Part shown: positions 10,198 through 21,732 of the stretch, piece by piece
Layout of the letters: each line of letters begins with the position of its first letter
Position numbering within the stretch: position 1 is the stretch's first letter
NCBI GenBank assembly: GCA_010094025.1
Contig: ML991874.1
Span: forward strand, 1 to 64,000
Origin: Viridothelium virens
Lineage: Eukaryota; Ascomycota; Dothideomycetes; Trypetheliales; Trypetheliaceae
Length of the DNA: 64,000 nt
Direction of reading: 5' to 3'
The notes under the pieces: generated by a model
Told to the model about the DNA's origin: nothing
The model's database searches: none
Seen by the model: only the letters and a program-made list of their open reading frames with translations
Position numbers and translations under genes: made by a program

Positions 10198-11070
10198 TGA
10201 AGGCCATGCTGTCAATTGGCCTGGCCGTTGTGTTTAAAGAATTTACGAAAGCGACGTTGTTTTTCTTTGCTTGTACGCTGGGCTATCCTGATACCCGACG
10301 AGTGTTGTTGTCCCCATTGTGCAGGAGCTCATTGGAGCATTAAAGGCGTTACTTCATCCTTTGGCTTTGGCTCAAGCTTATTGTTTCGGTTCTAGACATG
10401 TATTACTGATGCCCAATGTACTATACAGGTCGGCTTATCAGCATTTAATTTCTTATGTTTAATTGAGCTAATGCGGATCTTCTGAAACTTCATAAGTCTT
10501 CTTTGCGCGAAGATGTCTCTTTGGTCTGCAATCACCTTTTAAACGACGTTGTCTGGCATTAAGAGACGGATTGACTCGGAGATATCTCCATCGGTACGTT
10601 GACATTTGCGATCAATTTCCATCGTCTTCTGCATAATCGTGGCACTAAGTTCCCTAGCATCCATCTATGGAAACTGCATCGGGACGGCTGCCACTTTCCG
10701 CAACTGCCTACTTCAGGAGGTAGGCACCTCGTCACTACTTGTACGATCCCACGTCGCACCAGCGCTTTCTGCTCTTCGAGCCTTACTTTCCATCACATTG
10801 TGATCTGTATGGCTCTGACTTCCCACACTTGAGATTCGGTGGTAGTCTCGATGTCAACATTGTCGTTTCCTACACATACGGCACTCAGCTTTGAAGCAAT
10901 TCTTACTCCTATCTGCCTTCTTTCCCATCTCTCTCTCATTCTGTCACCAAGATTCACCCTCTGGCTTCCCCTCAAATTTTCGTCTGTCCTAAAACTACTC
11001 GCGCTCACTGTCAAGAATCACCTTCATTTGATCTATCATCGCACCAGTGTCAAGCTCTCGAGGCGGCACA
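10198..11070. other. Intergenic region, 3' flank and promoter
   Basis: About 870 bp between two genes on the same strand. The final 220 bp before 11071 are CT-rich and lack ATG, consistent with the leader of the downstream gene. No gene seen. Confidence 0.5.
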
Positions 11071-14000
11071 ATGCCTCTCTCTCAGCTCGATCCCAATCTC
11101 ACCGGTCGCTCGAGCCGAGCTTCAAATCTCTCTGCTGGCTCTGATCCGACTAAAGTATACTCTAATCGAGCTTCATCCGAAAGAGATGCTTACAACGCTC
11201 CTGGGGTCATGTCTATGCTTCGTGCGTCCACTGAAGTCGGTGATTTGGGATCGATCACCTCACCATCAGCTCGTATGCCCACAGTGCCTCGGCCGGCTCA
11301 CAGGAGGAGCGGGACTCAACGTTCAGCTGGCTCCTCTATAAACAGCACCAGCGCATCTCAAACATCCAGAAGCTATCGATCCGTCAATCCTCATCCTCAA
11401 GGCATGCTTCGTGGTCCTCCACGTGGTCTTCATCCGGCTCCGCTGTTCTTCAGTTCGCCAAGCCGACAACATATACCTCGAGGGTTGCCCATGCCTCCTC
11501 GTGTGGCCGGGGGTGAAATTCGCTCGTATTCAATGACAAACACATCCCGCCCATTGCATGGCTTGCCAACTCAACGGTCGCTCACGAGTCTCAGAAGCCA
11601 AGGACCTCCTGATCGGTCAATGAATTTATCCCCGCAGTCTGTTTACAAGTATCCAGTGCGGGTTCGACGGTCTCACCAACGTACTGATTCTCCGACTTTC
11701 AGCGACGTGAGTGGACACTATGCCTACGCAGCGAATCGTATGGATGCCATTCGATCCCACCACGGCCGCCGCGTTGGCACGATTTCACCTCCACCGATCC
11801 CCTCTGCCGACCTCGCTCAGCTCCCTCGCGGCCCGCAGCCGATGAGATCGGCACCAGTACTGCAGGAAAGAGAACGCCTACCTTTACCTCGCTTGCAGCG
11901 TGACCAAGGCTCTTCCTCCCCTCCTCCCTCCCCTCTGCCGCCCACACCACGAGATCTCAGACAAGGCAGTTCGGTGATGGTCGGAATTCCATCGTCACCT
12001 CTTCACTACGATCAAAGCATAATGAATTCTCCAACAACGTACTATGACTACACTGAGGAATTCTCCACAACTGATCCTTCCGGCGAAGATGAATCCTCAG
12101 CTTTGGCAGCAGGTTTCGTTCATCGTATTCGGACAATCATCGAAGAGAAAGCTGGACAAAATGAAACCAAGCGAAAACAACTCGAACAAGATTCTCAAAA
12201 GACGGTAGAAGCTTCGGAACTCGACACTACTCCTAGCGCATCAGAGATTGCTGCTACGTTTGCGCTGCCAGAATCTTCACCCGCGTCCAATAGAATCACA
12301 CGAGACATGGTCACGGCTGCTCTTGAAAACTCATTCGATGATGCCGACGAAACGAAGGGACTGGGCACCAGCACATCCACCGTTGATGAAAGGAGCCAGA
12401 AAAAAGCTCGCAAAACGTCCATCAGTACGCAAGGATCGTTGGCTGGATCTGCTTCTCTCCTTCACTCCTCATTCCTGCAGGATGAAAAATCAGTTCAGCA
12501 AGAAGACAGCTCTACCGAATTGAAAGAAAGCACCTTCACTGATGGTCCTTCGTCCGTTTGGGATGGTGACTCACCCACACAAGGGAGTGGTGACTTGACA
12601 GTCAGGTTCTCACTTCCACCATCTGCTCCACAAATACCCACAAATGTCCAAGACATTTCTTATAGCACCACAAAGGCCACTAGCGGGAATGAGCCTCGAG
12701 CGCATGAAACAAAAGATGCCTCCATGATAAACCGGCCGATGGAGAAGCAGACTTCTACCAAAGTCACCATAAGTGCTCCGCCAGAGACAGAATCTTATCA
12801 TAAGTCGTCCCCAACAGAAGACCTCAAGAATCATTCCGAAAGTCTACCTTCAACGCCAACAACTACCGTCAAATTGACCACCACAACATCTCAGAACGTC
12901 GGGCCAGCCTCTTCACAGAACGCCCTGAACGTACCGAAAGTCGATGTCAATGTATCGAAGTCTACGGATCAAAAGAAACTTGGCAGAGCACCAGCTAAAT
13001 ACCACGAAGAGGACGAGGGCTCTGAAGGTAGTCCCGGCACAGCAATCATTGGGGAGACAAGCTTCTCTACTCAAGTTTCAGATTCCACTACTTCCAAAAA
13101 ACCAACTGTGAAGATCCTTGAAGATGTTATCAAGCCTATGGAGCCGATCCAAAATGGAGGCAGAACCATGACTGAATTCTTCAATGCTCGAAGGTCACAG
13201 ACTCGGCCATTTTCGGCCGTAAATGAATCCGAAACATTCAAGAGGCTGTCACAGGGATGTACGCAAGACGATCATCTGCCTGATGTTAGAGAGGAGTCGA
13301 GAGAAGATGTCAGCACTACTGATCTCAGCAGCTTCAAGTTCCCGATGCCGTGGCATGCAAACCGCAAACAGCCCAAATCGAGACCAAGAAGTCGATCTGA
13401 CATATCACCTATGACGAGAAACAACTCCTCGCGCCAGTCTGCACGTCCGAGCATGCCGGCAATGCCGAAACCAATGGCAGAAACGCGAACTATTCCTTCG
13501 CTGAATTTCAGTCGCTTGGATTTGATCTCGAAGCTCAACGAAGCGCTTGAAGCTCGTGATCGCACTTCTCGTTCTTTGGATACGCGCAGATCAAAATCAT
13601 ATAGTGGTATTCACGCCCCGGTTCCGGAAAGAGCGCTGTCTCCGGGTGCTATACGAGAACGATACAAGAGTTTCTTTGCAGCGGAGGACGAATCTGAAGA
13701 CCAAGGAGACGAGGGGCAGGCCGAAGATACAAGTGGAAGCAGTGGAGAAAATGATAGTTCCTCCAGTGCCGTTCCCAGATTGAAGAGAACCGTTTCTCCA
13801 GTGGAACTCATGTATGAGATAGATCGGCTTTCGATTCCATCAGTCAATCCTCTCACAGCCCGATTGTCCCGCCTCATGCCCTCTCTGCGGAACCATAAAT
13901 CCTGGGAGCATGTTCTGGATGATGAAGAGGCCATTACACAGACAATTGAAGACATTCGCCTTCTGGGCGATCGTCGAACGCCTAATAAATCTTCTCCCAC

Positions 14001-15843
14001 TAAAATGGACGAAGCAGGAGGGCCTACCACAGGTACTTCCACCGACATGATACAGAAGGCTACTTCGCCATTCATCGCGGACTCTACCCCGAACCTTATG
14101 AAAGATCTTCCTCCCCTGCCAGACTTGAAGGAAGGAAATGGTAGAGCTCAAGATGGACTAGGCCGGCCTTCTAGTGCAGTCAAGAGTCACGAAAGCCTCG
14201 CTACCCTTGACGCATCGGCTTCATTAACACATAAGCCGCGAAGCATGGCAGAGCTTTCTGGCCTTCCAGTGTCTCCACACGACCAATTGATCACACGCGG
14301 CTCACATCGCTCGTTTCAGCATCGTTCTTCTCCATTCAACCGGCCATGGAATCTTGAAGAAAGCTACCCGTGGGATGATTCGGTTCCTCCGATTGATATT
14401 GCCTTACCCCTACCAACACATCGCTGGGAGCCATCTTCCTGTAGACCTTCTCGGCTACGCCAGCATGGCTCTATCTCAAGTTCTGGCAGCGAACGAGAAC
14501 TCCTATCATCTCCAACACGCAATGTTCTAACACCCCGTTTTGCCAACACGCCCAAGCCTTCACAGAATCATCTAGTAGGTGAACAAGTGAAACTCGAGCA
14601 TCAACCCACCAGGCCTGCCAAATCCGGTTTGCTGGGATCATTGAAGATCAAGTTATTCGGTGTTCCTTCGACGACCAAAAAGATTGTCAAGCGCAACATC
14701 AGCACGCCGAATTTTCGACATCAAAGTCCACTGGCTTCCCATCCAGTCATGCCGAGCATGAATGGTTTTGCCGCTTTGCCCACTGTTCTCTCTGTCTCCG
14801 ATCAATTTACACCGGAACAAGCTCCACTACAGGAGGACCTTTCTCACTCGCCAGTGAATCCCGGTGACAGATATCCAACGTCTGCCCTATCTCCTCCTTC
14901 CGCGTTCAATCTTTCAGAAGTTCGCAGTTTCTTCAGTGACGACAGTAGCATCAATGGCGGATCCCAGAGCCGAAAGAACCGTCGCGATCGTCCAAGTCTA
15001 GGCAAACGACTAACCACACACCTCCGTTCACGAGTTCGATCGCCATCTGGCAATGCACTCAAAACAGATGTCCCACCAGTGCCTAAGATAGATTTGAAAC
15101 TGAAAGCTGTCCCAGCTGCCGTTCCCACCCCCACGGCTGCCTCAAAACGGCGTACACGATCTGCGGACGACTGTCGAACGCCAAGGCAAAGCCCCCACGA
15201 TGCGATGCAACGTGCTGCGACTAGTCCGAACTTTGAAACCCGTGCAAATTCGCCGGAACCACAAAAGGAGGAATTCGCGCACGTTGTGTCAAACTCTGAG
15301 AGGCAGGATCATGCCCCGAAGCAATCACAGGAACCCAACAAGACAACCGTATCTCCGTCCGCACGTTCTTCCACTCCTGTACCTCCGATACCTTCGCGTG
15401 CGCACAAGTTCGTTGACCGTCTCCGTCACCTCTGGGTCAAGAGCAGCGGTTTCTTCCGTCATTTGAGCAACAGTAATGGCAAGCGCTTGCAAAAGAAGGA
15501 AGAGGATCGGGAGTGGAGTGCTGGCACGGATATCGAAGTGTCCGTTGAAGAACTTCCCAATGCACGCATGGTGGAAGCGCAGGATAAGCAGACACTTAAG
15601 AAGGAGAGCATCGAACCTGAAGGAGCTTGGGGTAAGGTGGTCAAGAAGGTCGTCGAAGGTAGTATCAGTGTGGAGGACTCAAGTAGGGACAGCAGGGCAG
15701 ACACTTCAAAAGACAGTCGAGCACAGACTCCAAAGGGAGATAGAGAGGAGTCAAAGAACGATCGTCGCGACAACAGGACTCCGACGCAGAGCATTTTTGT
15801 ACGACCCTCAAACTTGACCATCCGGCCCGCAACTGCGGGATGA
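11071..15843 (+). CDS. Large Ser-rich disordered protein of unknown function (1590 aa)
   Basis: A single uninterrupted frame. I take the ATG at 11071; the frame extends upstream only through a GTG at 11047. The protein is dominated by Ser, Pro, Thr and Arg with many SP/TP and RS sites, so it is probably disordered and heavily phosphorylated. More ordered islands are a helical block near residues 815-850 (LDLISKLNEALEARDRTSR), a block near 910-990 (MYEIDRLSIPSVNPLTARLS, then HKSWEHVLDDEEAI), a basic segment KSGLLGSLKIKLFG near 1190, and FVDRLRHLWVKSSGFFRHLS near 1460, an amphipathic basic stretch that could bind membrane. No catalytic domain is visible. Proteins of this kind in filamentous fungi are often polarity or septation scaffolds, but nothing in the sequence proves that. 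Confidence 0.85.
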   Translation: MPLSQLDPNLTGRSSRASNLSAGSDPTKVYSNRASSERDAYNAPGVMSMLRASTEVGDLGSITSPSARMPTVPRPAHRRSGTQRSAGSSINSTSASQTSRSYRSVNPHPQGMLRGPPRGLHPAPLFFSSPSRQHIPRGLPMPPRVAGGEIRSYSMTNTSRPLHGLPTQRSLTSLRSQGPPDRSMNLSPQSVYKYPVRVRRSHQRTDSPTFSDVSGHYAYAANRMDAIRSHHGRRVGTISPPPIPSADLAQLPRGPQPMRSAPVLQERERLPLPRLQRDQGSSSPPPSPLPPTPRDLRQGSSVMVGIPSSPLHYDQSIMNSPTTYYDYTEEFSTTDPSGEDESSALAAGFVHRIRTIIEEKAGQNETKRKQLEQDSQKTVEASELDTTPSASEIAATFALPESSPASNRITRDMVTAALENSFDDADETKGLGTSTSTVDERSQKKARKTSISTQGSLAGSASLLHSSFLQDEKSVQQEDSSTELKESTFTDGPSSVWDGDSPTQGSGDLTVRFSLPPSAPQIPTNVQDISYSTTKATSGNEPRAHETKDASMINRPMEKQTSTKVTISAPPETESYHKSSPTEDLKNHSESLPSTPTTTVKLTTTTSQNVGPASSQNALNVPKVDVNVSKSTDQKKLGRAPAKYHEEDEGSEGSPGTAIIGETSFSTQVSDSTTSKKPTVKILEDVIKPMEPIQNGGRTMTEFFNARRSQTRPFSAVNESETFKRLSQGCTQDDHLPDVREESREDVSTTDLSSFKFPMPWHANRKQPKSRPRSRSDISPMTRNNSSRQSARPSMPAMPKPMAETRTIPSLNFSRLDLISKLNEALEARDRTSRSLDTRRSKSYSGIHAPVPERALSPGAIRERYKSFFAAEDESEDQGDEGQAEDTSGSSGENDSSSSAVPRLKRTVSPVELMYEIDRLSIPSVNPLTARLSRLMPSLRNHKSWEHVLDDEEAITQTIEDIRLLGDRRTPNKSSPTKMDEAGGPTTGTSTDMIQKATSPFIADSTPNLMKDLPPLPDLKEGNGRAQDGLGRPSSAVKSHESLATLDASASLTHKPRSMAELSGLPVSPHDQLITRGSHRSFQHRSSPFNRPWNLEESYPWDDSVPPIDIALPLPTHRWEPSSCRPSRLRQHGSISSSGSERELLSSPTRNVLTPRFANTPKPSQNHLVGEQVKLEHQPTRPAKSGLLGSLKIKLFGVPSTTKKIVKRNISTPNFRHQSPLASHPVMPSMNGFAALPTVLSVSDQFTPEQAPLQEDLSHSPVNPGDRYPTSALSPPSAFNLSEVRSFFSDDSSINGGSQSRKNRRDRPSLGKRLTTHLRSRVRSPSGNALKTDVPPVPKIDLKLKAVPAAVPTPTAASKRRTRSADDCRTPRQSPHDAMQRAATSPNFETRANSPEPQKEEFAHVVSNSERQDHAPKQSQEPNKTTVSPSARSSTPVPPIPSRAHKFVDRLRHLWVKSSGFFRHLSNSNGKRLQKKEEDREWSAGTDIEVSVEELPNARMVEAQDKQTLKKESIEPEGAWGKVVKKVVEGSISVEDSSRDSRADTSKDSRAQTPKGDREESKNDRRDNRTPTQSIFVRPSNLTIRPATAG

Positions 15844-17100
15844 ATGCAGAAGCCACTCTGCACGTGAGAAGGGCAACGACAGGACCTAAGCTGTCGCAAG
15901 ATCATTAAGATCATCACTACCGCGCCTTGTCTTGGTTTTTCCGTTGGAAGGGTAATCAGGCTTTGGGTTCTCACTACTTTTGCCTCCATTTGCTGACCAT
16001 TGCTCTATTCTCGTCGATATCTCTTTCGTCGTTTCCGTTATCACACACACACTCTTGCATGTCAAATGGCCTTTCTTTTTGTGATTTTGGTGGTTCCATG
16101 GTTTTGGCATCTCAGGCGAGCGTAATTCTGGAGGGGTTCGACATGCGACATCTATCTGTATCACATTCAGCAAGTACCTAGGAGTTTGCAATATGGTCAT
16201 CGTTGCTATGGATAGGTTCTCTAGGTTTAGCAGGCGAACATGTCACGTCTGCTTCAGCTCATGTACGATTATATGTGTCCACTGGGGTATGTACTATTGT
16301 AACATTTGGTCGTTGCCTAATGTCTGTTGTTGTACTTATGACCTCAATGACGTTTTCATGTTACTTACCTGGCAGGCTGGGAATTAAGATTCGCGTACAC
16401 CGTGAATGAATGTCTAAATTGCCCCAACATTCAAGACCAGTCTGCTTCCCTGTCAACATTCTGTCTTGTATCCTCAACAAGAATCTAATTTTTCTCTCAC
16501 CGGGCGCATCGAACATCGTCAAAAAGGTGGCGGGGAGCCGACGTTGTCTATTTTCGGGAGGATTGCCCACTAGGTGCTCACGCATTCTGCGGGGCGATGA
16601 GTGGTCGTCATCCTTGTTATTTAGCAACGCTATAGCTGGATGTTTTCAGAGCTGCATCTGCGGATGCTAGCCGGTTATACACTCAACAGACTTTTAAGCG
16701 ACTTGTCTTACATCATCAGTGCTGCCACATTATCGACAAGAGAGAAGGCAAGCGTCTTCTCGTTCTCACTCCAACCATGAAGAATCGCTGGCTCGGGACA
16801 CACCAGCTTATGGAGATAGAGAAATACTATGGCTCAAAATAGTGTCCAAGACACATGATATCTTTCTGCGCTGTATGATGGCAAATGTATTATTATTGTA
16901 TTACTCTGACGACCTAAGGCTGATCCTTCCCGCCCAATGGACCTTCACAAAGTAAGCGAGGGGGTTTCCAACGGTTATGCTAAATATTCAAGATAACGAT
17001 AGTGAGAACTTTTTGCAAGAATGGTACTTGAAACGATCTCATAAAACAACGCGCTGATTGGTTGAAGCCAATAGAACAAGTTCAATTTTGAAAGATACTA
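15844..17100. other. Intergenic region, no supported gene
   Basis: A convergent gap of about 1.25 kb. Several short frames exist on both strands, but none has a domain, a signal peptide or splice-supported extension. Confidence 0.5.
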
Positions 17101-18484
17101 TCACGGCGTTGCAGAAGGTGTGTATGTCACGGTGATAGTGACAGGAGGAGGACAATTGCTCGAGTTCGAAGTAGTGGCTGGCGAGGAAAGTGAGCTGCTC
17201 CGAGAGGATGCCGTACTCGAAGAAGAGCTAGACAGAGATGATGAGGCGGAACTGCTGATCGACGAGCTCGTAGCAGAAGACGAACTTGATGAAGAGCTTG
17301 AGGAAGAGCTAGAACTGGCGCTGGAGCTCGTAGTCTCTGATGATGTGGAGCTAGACAGACTGGAGCTGGATGATGTGATTGTGGACGATGGCGTGCTCGA
17401 TGAAGGTGATTCACTAGATGACGAAGTCGATGTTGTCGAAGAGTTTATGGAAGTCGAAGAGCTTGTGGAAGTCGAAGAGCTTGTGGAAGTCGAAGAGCTC
17501 GTGGAAGTCGAAGATGCCGCAGGTGTGGGAATCGCACCGCATGCTGTAGCAGTCCCACTGAGATAGCAAGTACTTACATTTACGACTGACGTCGTTGCTG
17601 TCACTATCCAGAACACCATGATCAGATATCGGTCTTCTTGGACTATTTCCATAGCAACACTGGCGTAATCCAGTCTTATAGAAATGAGAAGCACTTACCT
17701 GTTACCGTCGTAGTAGTTGATTGAGTTGCAGTAGCCGTCGCCGTCGCCGTGAGCATGTTAGAGGTTGTCGTGGTCGCTGTCACGGTACCACCAGGCGCAG
17801 TAGACACAACAATCGTCTGCTGAATGCTTGTCGCCGTCGCTGTGACTGTACCACCTGGTGCAGTAGACACGATGATTGTCTGCTGGGTGCTCGTCGCTGT
17901 GGCTGTGGCTGTATCATGTTGCGTAGATGTAGCTGTGACTGTACTAGCAGAAGCAGTTGAAACGATAGTTGTCTGCTGGATACTGGTGGCTGTCACAGTT
18001 ATATACTGCGGCCCATTCGTTGGACTCGCCGAAGTCGTGGGACTCGTCGAGGTCGCCAATGTCGTAGAGAGGTACCTACAGATTTGATTAGTTCTATAAA
18101 TGAAAGTTGCGGTGAAAAGACTCTGTCGTACTTAATACCAGCAACAAGATTTGTGTTACCAGCTATGGTACTGGGATTAATGGCACTGATCTTGATATAG
18201 CAATTTCCCGGTCCTATGCCATTTGGCCCGCCTGCAAAAACCCAGGCATTGCATCCAGGTGCGTTATCACACAGAGCAAAACAATCATCGAAGCTGTTTG
18301 CAGGATCAGCTCCGTTGGAGCCACCGCTGCTATCGTTGCCGCAGCCGAGGAGGTACTGGGCCCCTGATGGATCTGTGACCATTTGCCCATTGTTTGCCGG
18401 GCAGGCAAACGTTGGACTTGCTGTCGTTTGCGCACTTGCTAGCATAGCAAAGCTAGCAAAGGCCAGCAACCTTTGCAAGGACAT
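17101..18484 (-). CDS. Secreted protein: Cys-rich (PAN/apple-like) head and Ser/Thr-rich repeat stalk
   Basis: Three exons (18484-18132, 18075-17699, 17603-17101) give 410 residues; introns of 56 nt (GTACGA...GTAG) and 95 nt (GTAAGT...ATAG) keep the frame. Residues 1-18 are a signal peptide ending in ASAQ. The head (about 27-117) has six cysteines in a pattern C-C-C-C-C-C (CPANNGQ, LLGCG, DDCFALCDN, PGCNAW, GNCYIK) like PAN/apple-type carbohydrate or protein binding modules of fungi. The remainder is a stalk: imperfect repeats of STAPGGTVTATATSIQQT, then a poly-Ser/Thr tract. Only one further Cys pair and one late Cys occur. No GPI-type hydrophobic tail is seen. Likely a cell-surface or matrix glycoprotein; the ligand is unknown. 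Confidence 0.8.
17435..17518. repeat. 18-bp tandem repeat encoding Ser/Thr stalk
   Basis: About 4.5 near-identical copies of the unit GTCGAAGAGCTTGTGGAA (plus-strand reading) at 17435-17518. On the coding minus strand each unit encodes Ser-Thr-Ser-Ser-Ser-Thr, so copy-number change would alter stalk length without a frame change. Confidence 0.85.
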
Positions 18485-19362
18485 GGTGGTCGAAGCTCGT
18501 AGTGTATGGTATCACTGCACCGCAGAAAACTAGCTTGTCCGTCTGGAAGAGATGTTTTGTAACGAAAGTTGTTCCTAACGAAATGTGGAACGAGTGACCT
18601 CTTCAACAGAGCAATGGAATGTATGTACCGACTCGGCAGGGTGCCTTCTAGTCCTCGCAGATAAGCGCCAGAAATCAGAGCTTCGCAATGATATAGCGTG
18701 TCTGAGGAGGACTGGAGGCTCAAAGAGACTTAAGCTGCGCTTATAGACGCGTTATTTGCATAAATCCGAACGACTCAAGGAATGTGACAAACAAAAATAT
18801 TGAGGAATGTGACAAACCATAGTTCAGAGTGTCCAAACGCGCGAGGAATGCATATTCAAAACATCGGATACAAGAACCACTGGCACAGCTAGGGTGCTGT
18901 GGGTTGCTCGTTAGGGAGATGGTAGAGGAAATGCGTGGACCTGTACCACTTGTACAAATGTCTCCTCTTAGCTTCGCAGCTGTCGGACCTTCAAACGTGG
19001 CACAATGCACCTAGCTGAGTTCACGAGAAGTCTCCGGACTGAAGGCAAATCTCGTCGTGTTTCAAAAGAGAACAAGTGCAAGTACTATATTGATTGAGAT
19101 AAGATGGGCGAGCTCCGTCGAGACTTGACAAAGACGACTTTGTGCTAGCATGCACTATCCAGCCGTCATCGCGAGAACGAGATGTATAATCATGCCAGTC
19201 CTTGACAGAATTTTCAATCGGTGTGAGCGAATTCTACGCAACTGGTTATGCGTACAAAAATCTTGCATGAACCGTGTTAAGCTCTCCTACTCATCTGCCT
19301 CGATTCCTGCAAAAGGTGGACGCCCGATTTTCTCTCGCACTCGGTGCAACGTCGAGACAGCA
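18485..19362. other. Intergenic region, no supported gene
   Basis: About 880 bp, with the promoter of the secreted protein on its left side. A 14-bp direct repeat GGAATGTGACAAAC occurs twice near 18780-18820. No coding frame is convincing. Confidence 0.5.
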
Positions 19363-20785
19363 CTACAAAGCTTCCTCAAATAGACGTACAGCTGCCAGAC
19401 TCTGCGAAACCAAATCCCGGTTCCACAACCAATGCATACGGGTTTCAAATTTGCTCTTCATTTTCTTAACATCGCTTCCAACTCCCGGCAGCTTCATGCC
19501 CAGCAATTGACCCGACTCTCTACTGGTGGTCACCGTTCTTTGGGATCGCGGTAGCCGAACCTGATTGTAAGCAGTCAGAGCGATTGGAATCTGGTCAGCC
19601 GTCTTGCAATTCCCAAAAAGGGTCTCAAGCACTAAAGCATCCTCGACAGCTTGTGCAGCGCCTTGGCCTTGGTAAGGGGTAGTAGCATGGGCGGCATCCC
19701 CCATGATAGCTACTGGTCCCTTATTGTAATAGGGTGCGGGAGGGGAGTCAAACATTCCCCATGTAGCAAGGTCTGGGGTGTTGATGAGCTGTTCGAGCTA
19801 TTAGCGGGCTATTGAGGAGAGGTGTGCCAGACTTACTTCAATCATTCCTTGGGCCGGATCCCACCAACCCTTTATCTTCTCCTGAAGGAACTTGTAGTCT
19901 GCCGGCACAATCCATTTTTCATGTGGCCAAGTATCGCCAGCCTCAAAATCCATCACCACAATGTTCAAAAGCTCACCATGTTCGATAGGATAACCCATGA
20001 TTGCAGCCCCCGGGCCGCATAAGACTACTGCGTTTTGAGCAAACTCAGGGCCCAGTCGCTCGACAGCAGCGTCCATCGAAACAATCCCCCTGTAGGCGGC
20101 AGTGCCGGTAAATTGTGGATTGGTTGCTGGATGATTCTCGCCCAGGAGGTATTTGCGTACGGCGCTATGGATACCATCTGCACCGATGACCGCATCGGCT
20201 GATGCACTCGTCCCATCTTTGAAATGCATCACACAGCCCACTTCCTCTGTCTCGTTATGCTCGAGCTTAATCAGACGTTTGCCGAAGTGGGCACGTTGGG
20301 GAGGTATCAGGGTGACTAGCCCATCCAGGAAGCGAGCGCGATGTACGGATTGCATACCGCTGCGATTCCTTTGCTCTGCGATCAGCTGGCCTGAGGCGTC
20401 TCCATAGCACTGGAGATTGTCAGCCATCAATTCACTGTACCTCTTCTCTTTTTTGAGCTGGCTCTGCAATTCAACATACCGACCAGAAATGCGAAAACGT
20501 GTTGGCGTGACTGGTCCACAAGTTTGGAGTTGCCCGGTCTTTGAACGCCTGGGCAGCTCCAGGCGCGATGAGCTCCAATGCCCGCTGTGCGTTTGGGCCA
20601 ATGCTGATGCCAGCCCCGATCTCCCCAAAAGAAGGCGCAGCTTCATAGATCTGAACGTCGATGTGTTTATGTTTCATGAGACCAATAGCAAGGCACAAAC
20701 CACCGATCCCACCTCCTACAACAGCAACGCTGTATGCAGTGTCGTGAGGACTGATATCTTTAGTCTCATTCGGAACGCTTCCCAT
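19363..20785 (-). CDS. FAD-dependent monooxygenase (salicylate hydroxylase-like)
   Basis: Three exons (20785-20480, 20409-19837, 19788-19363) give 434 residues; introns of 70 nt (GTATGT...CCAG) and 48 nt (GTAAGT, branch GCTAAT, ACAG). The Rossmann dinucleotide motif VVGGGIGG is at residues 22-29. The middle has DAVIGADGIHSAVR (the DG motif), and the third exon opens with GDAAHATTPYQGQGA, the GD motif that contacts the FAD ribityl chain. This is the group A flavoprotein hydroxylase layout of salicylate and 6-hydroxynicotinate hydroxylases. The substrate is not predictable; an aromatic acid or a secondary metabolite is likely. It stands alone without a visible biosynthetic cluster. A TATA-like TATAAATA lies about 120 bp upstream. 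Confidence 0.88.
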
Positions 20786-20903
20786 TGTGGAAATCAGATG
20801 TCTGTAGGAAATTGACGGTTGTTGCTCAGGAGATTCTTAAAGAAACTTAGAGAAATTATCGAATGATACTTAGACAATACCTCCACACAGGACCTCACGC
20901 CGC

Positions 20904-20911
20904 TATTTATA
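20904..20911 (-). promoter_or_regulatory. TATA-like element of the FAD monooxygenase
   Basis: TATAAATA on the minus strand, about 120 bp before the start codon at 20785. This is a plausible distance for a short-leader fungal promoter. Confidence 0.45.
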
Positions 20912-21459
20912 CACTTGATCGAGGGCATTTTCGGTACTTCGGTGCTCGCGTGAATCGTTTTCTACTGCAGCTAAATCCGAATATCCACATCTAGCCTTCC
21001 AGATCAACTGGGCAAGAATGAGGGGATCTGCTGTTCTGCGTCAGACCAGAGAGGACCATTCTGCAAAGACCATGCAGATAGCCCATGTAAATATGGAACC
21101 TAGATGCATGTTACAGCCAGACGGCAAAATGCTATCTGCTGATGAACCATGACTAAGGTATTCAAAAATCATCAAAGGATGCCGTGCTACGGCGTTTGGT
21201 GGTTAGTAGGGACGCCGAGAAAGCGGGTGGCTTTTTCACCGATGACGCCGGCTGCGTTATCCCATTGGCTAGCATTGTATCTTTACATCGGCCGCGCATA
21301 AAAGCTGTATAGATCATGACGTCGATCTAAGGCTGAAGTCTGTGCCAAAGGTACTACAGCAAGTAGACTCTAACTTTCTTCTCTTCGCTTAGCGTTCACG
21401 GACGAATTCTCGTTTCCCTAGAGGAAAGAGCTGCAGTTTCCTCGCCCTGATGAGAATGC

Positions 21460-21732
21460 ATGGCCTGGATCAAGGCATTATTGGGCTGTCTCTCGCTTTG
21501 CGCCAACATGGGTACTGCGCAGATTGGGCCGTGTCTTTGCACGGGAGGCAGAGCGACGCCATCTGCTGCATCTTCTATCGACTTTTGCAATAGGGATTCC
21601 TTGTGCAGGTGGGTCTTGTCGATGACCATTGTCTTCCGTCGAACATCGGTATTTAGAGTGAGCCGCGCGAAGTGCCTCCGGACCGATCATGCCTTTCTCC
21701 TTGGGGAATCTAAAGTAACCTTAGAGCATTGA
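21460..21732 (+). CDS. Doubtful small Cys-containing secreted protein candidate
   Basis: A 90-codon frame starting MAWIKALLGCLSLCANMGTA, which could be a signal peptide, followed by four cysteines within 35 residues. A TATA-like ATAAAAG occurs near 21300 and a pyrimidine-rich stretch near 21375. Against it: no family match that I recognise, a positively charged unstructured C-terminus, and a possible donor (CAG/GTGGGT) at about 21607 that would change the product. It could well be a chance frame. Confidence 0.2.
   Translation: MAWIKALLGCLSLCANMGTAQIGPCLCTGGRATPSAASSIDFCNRDSLCRWVLSMTIVFRRTSVFRVSRAKCLRTDHAFLLGESKVTLEH

Noticed and set aside
17120-17566. Plus-strand 148-codon frame, strongly acidic (Glu/Asp/Val repeats)
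   Set aside because: It is the antisense shadow of the Ser/Thr repeat stalk of the secreted protein; the repeats come from the 18-bp unit read backwards.
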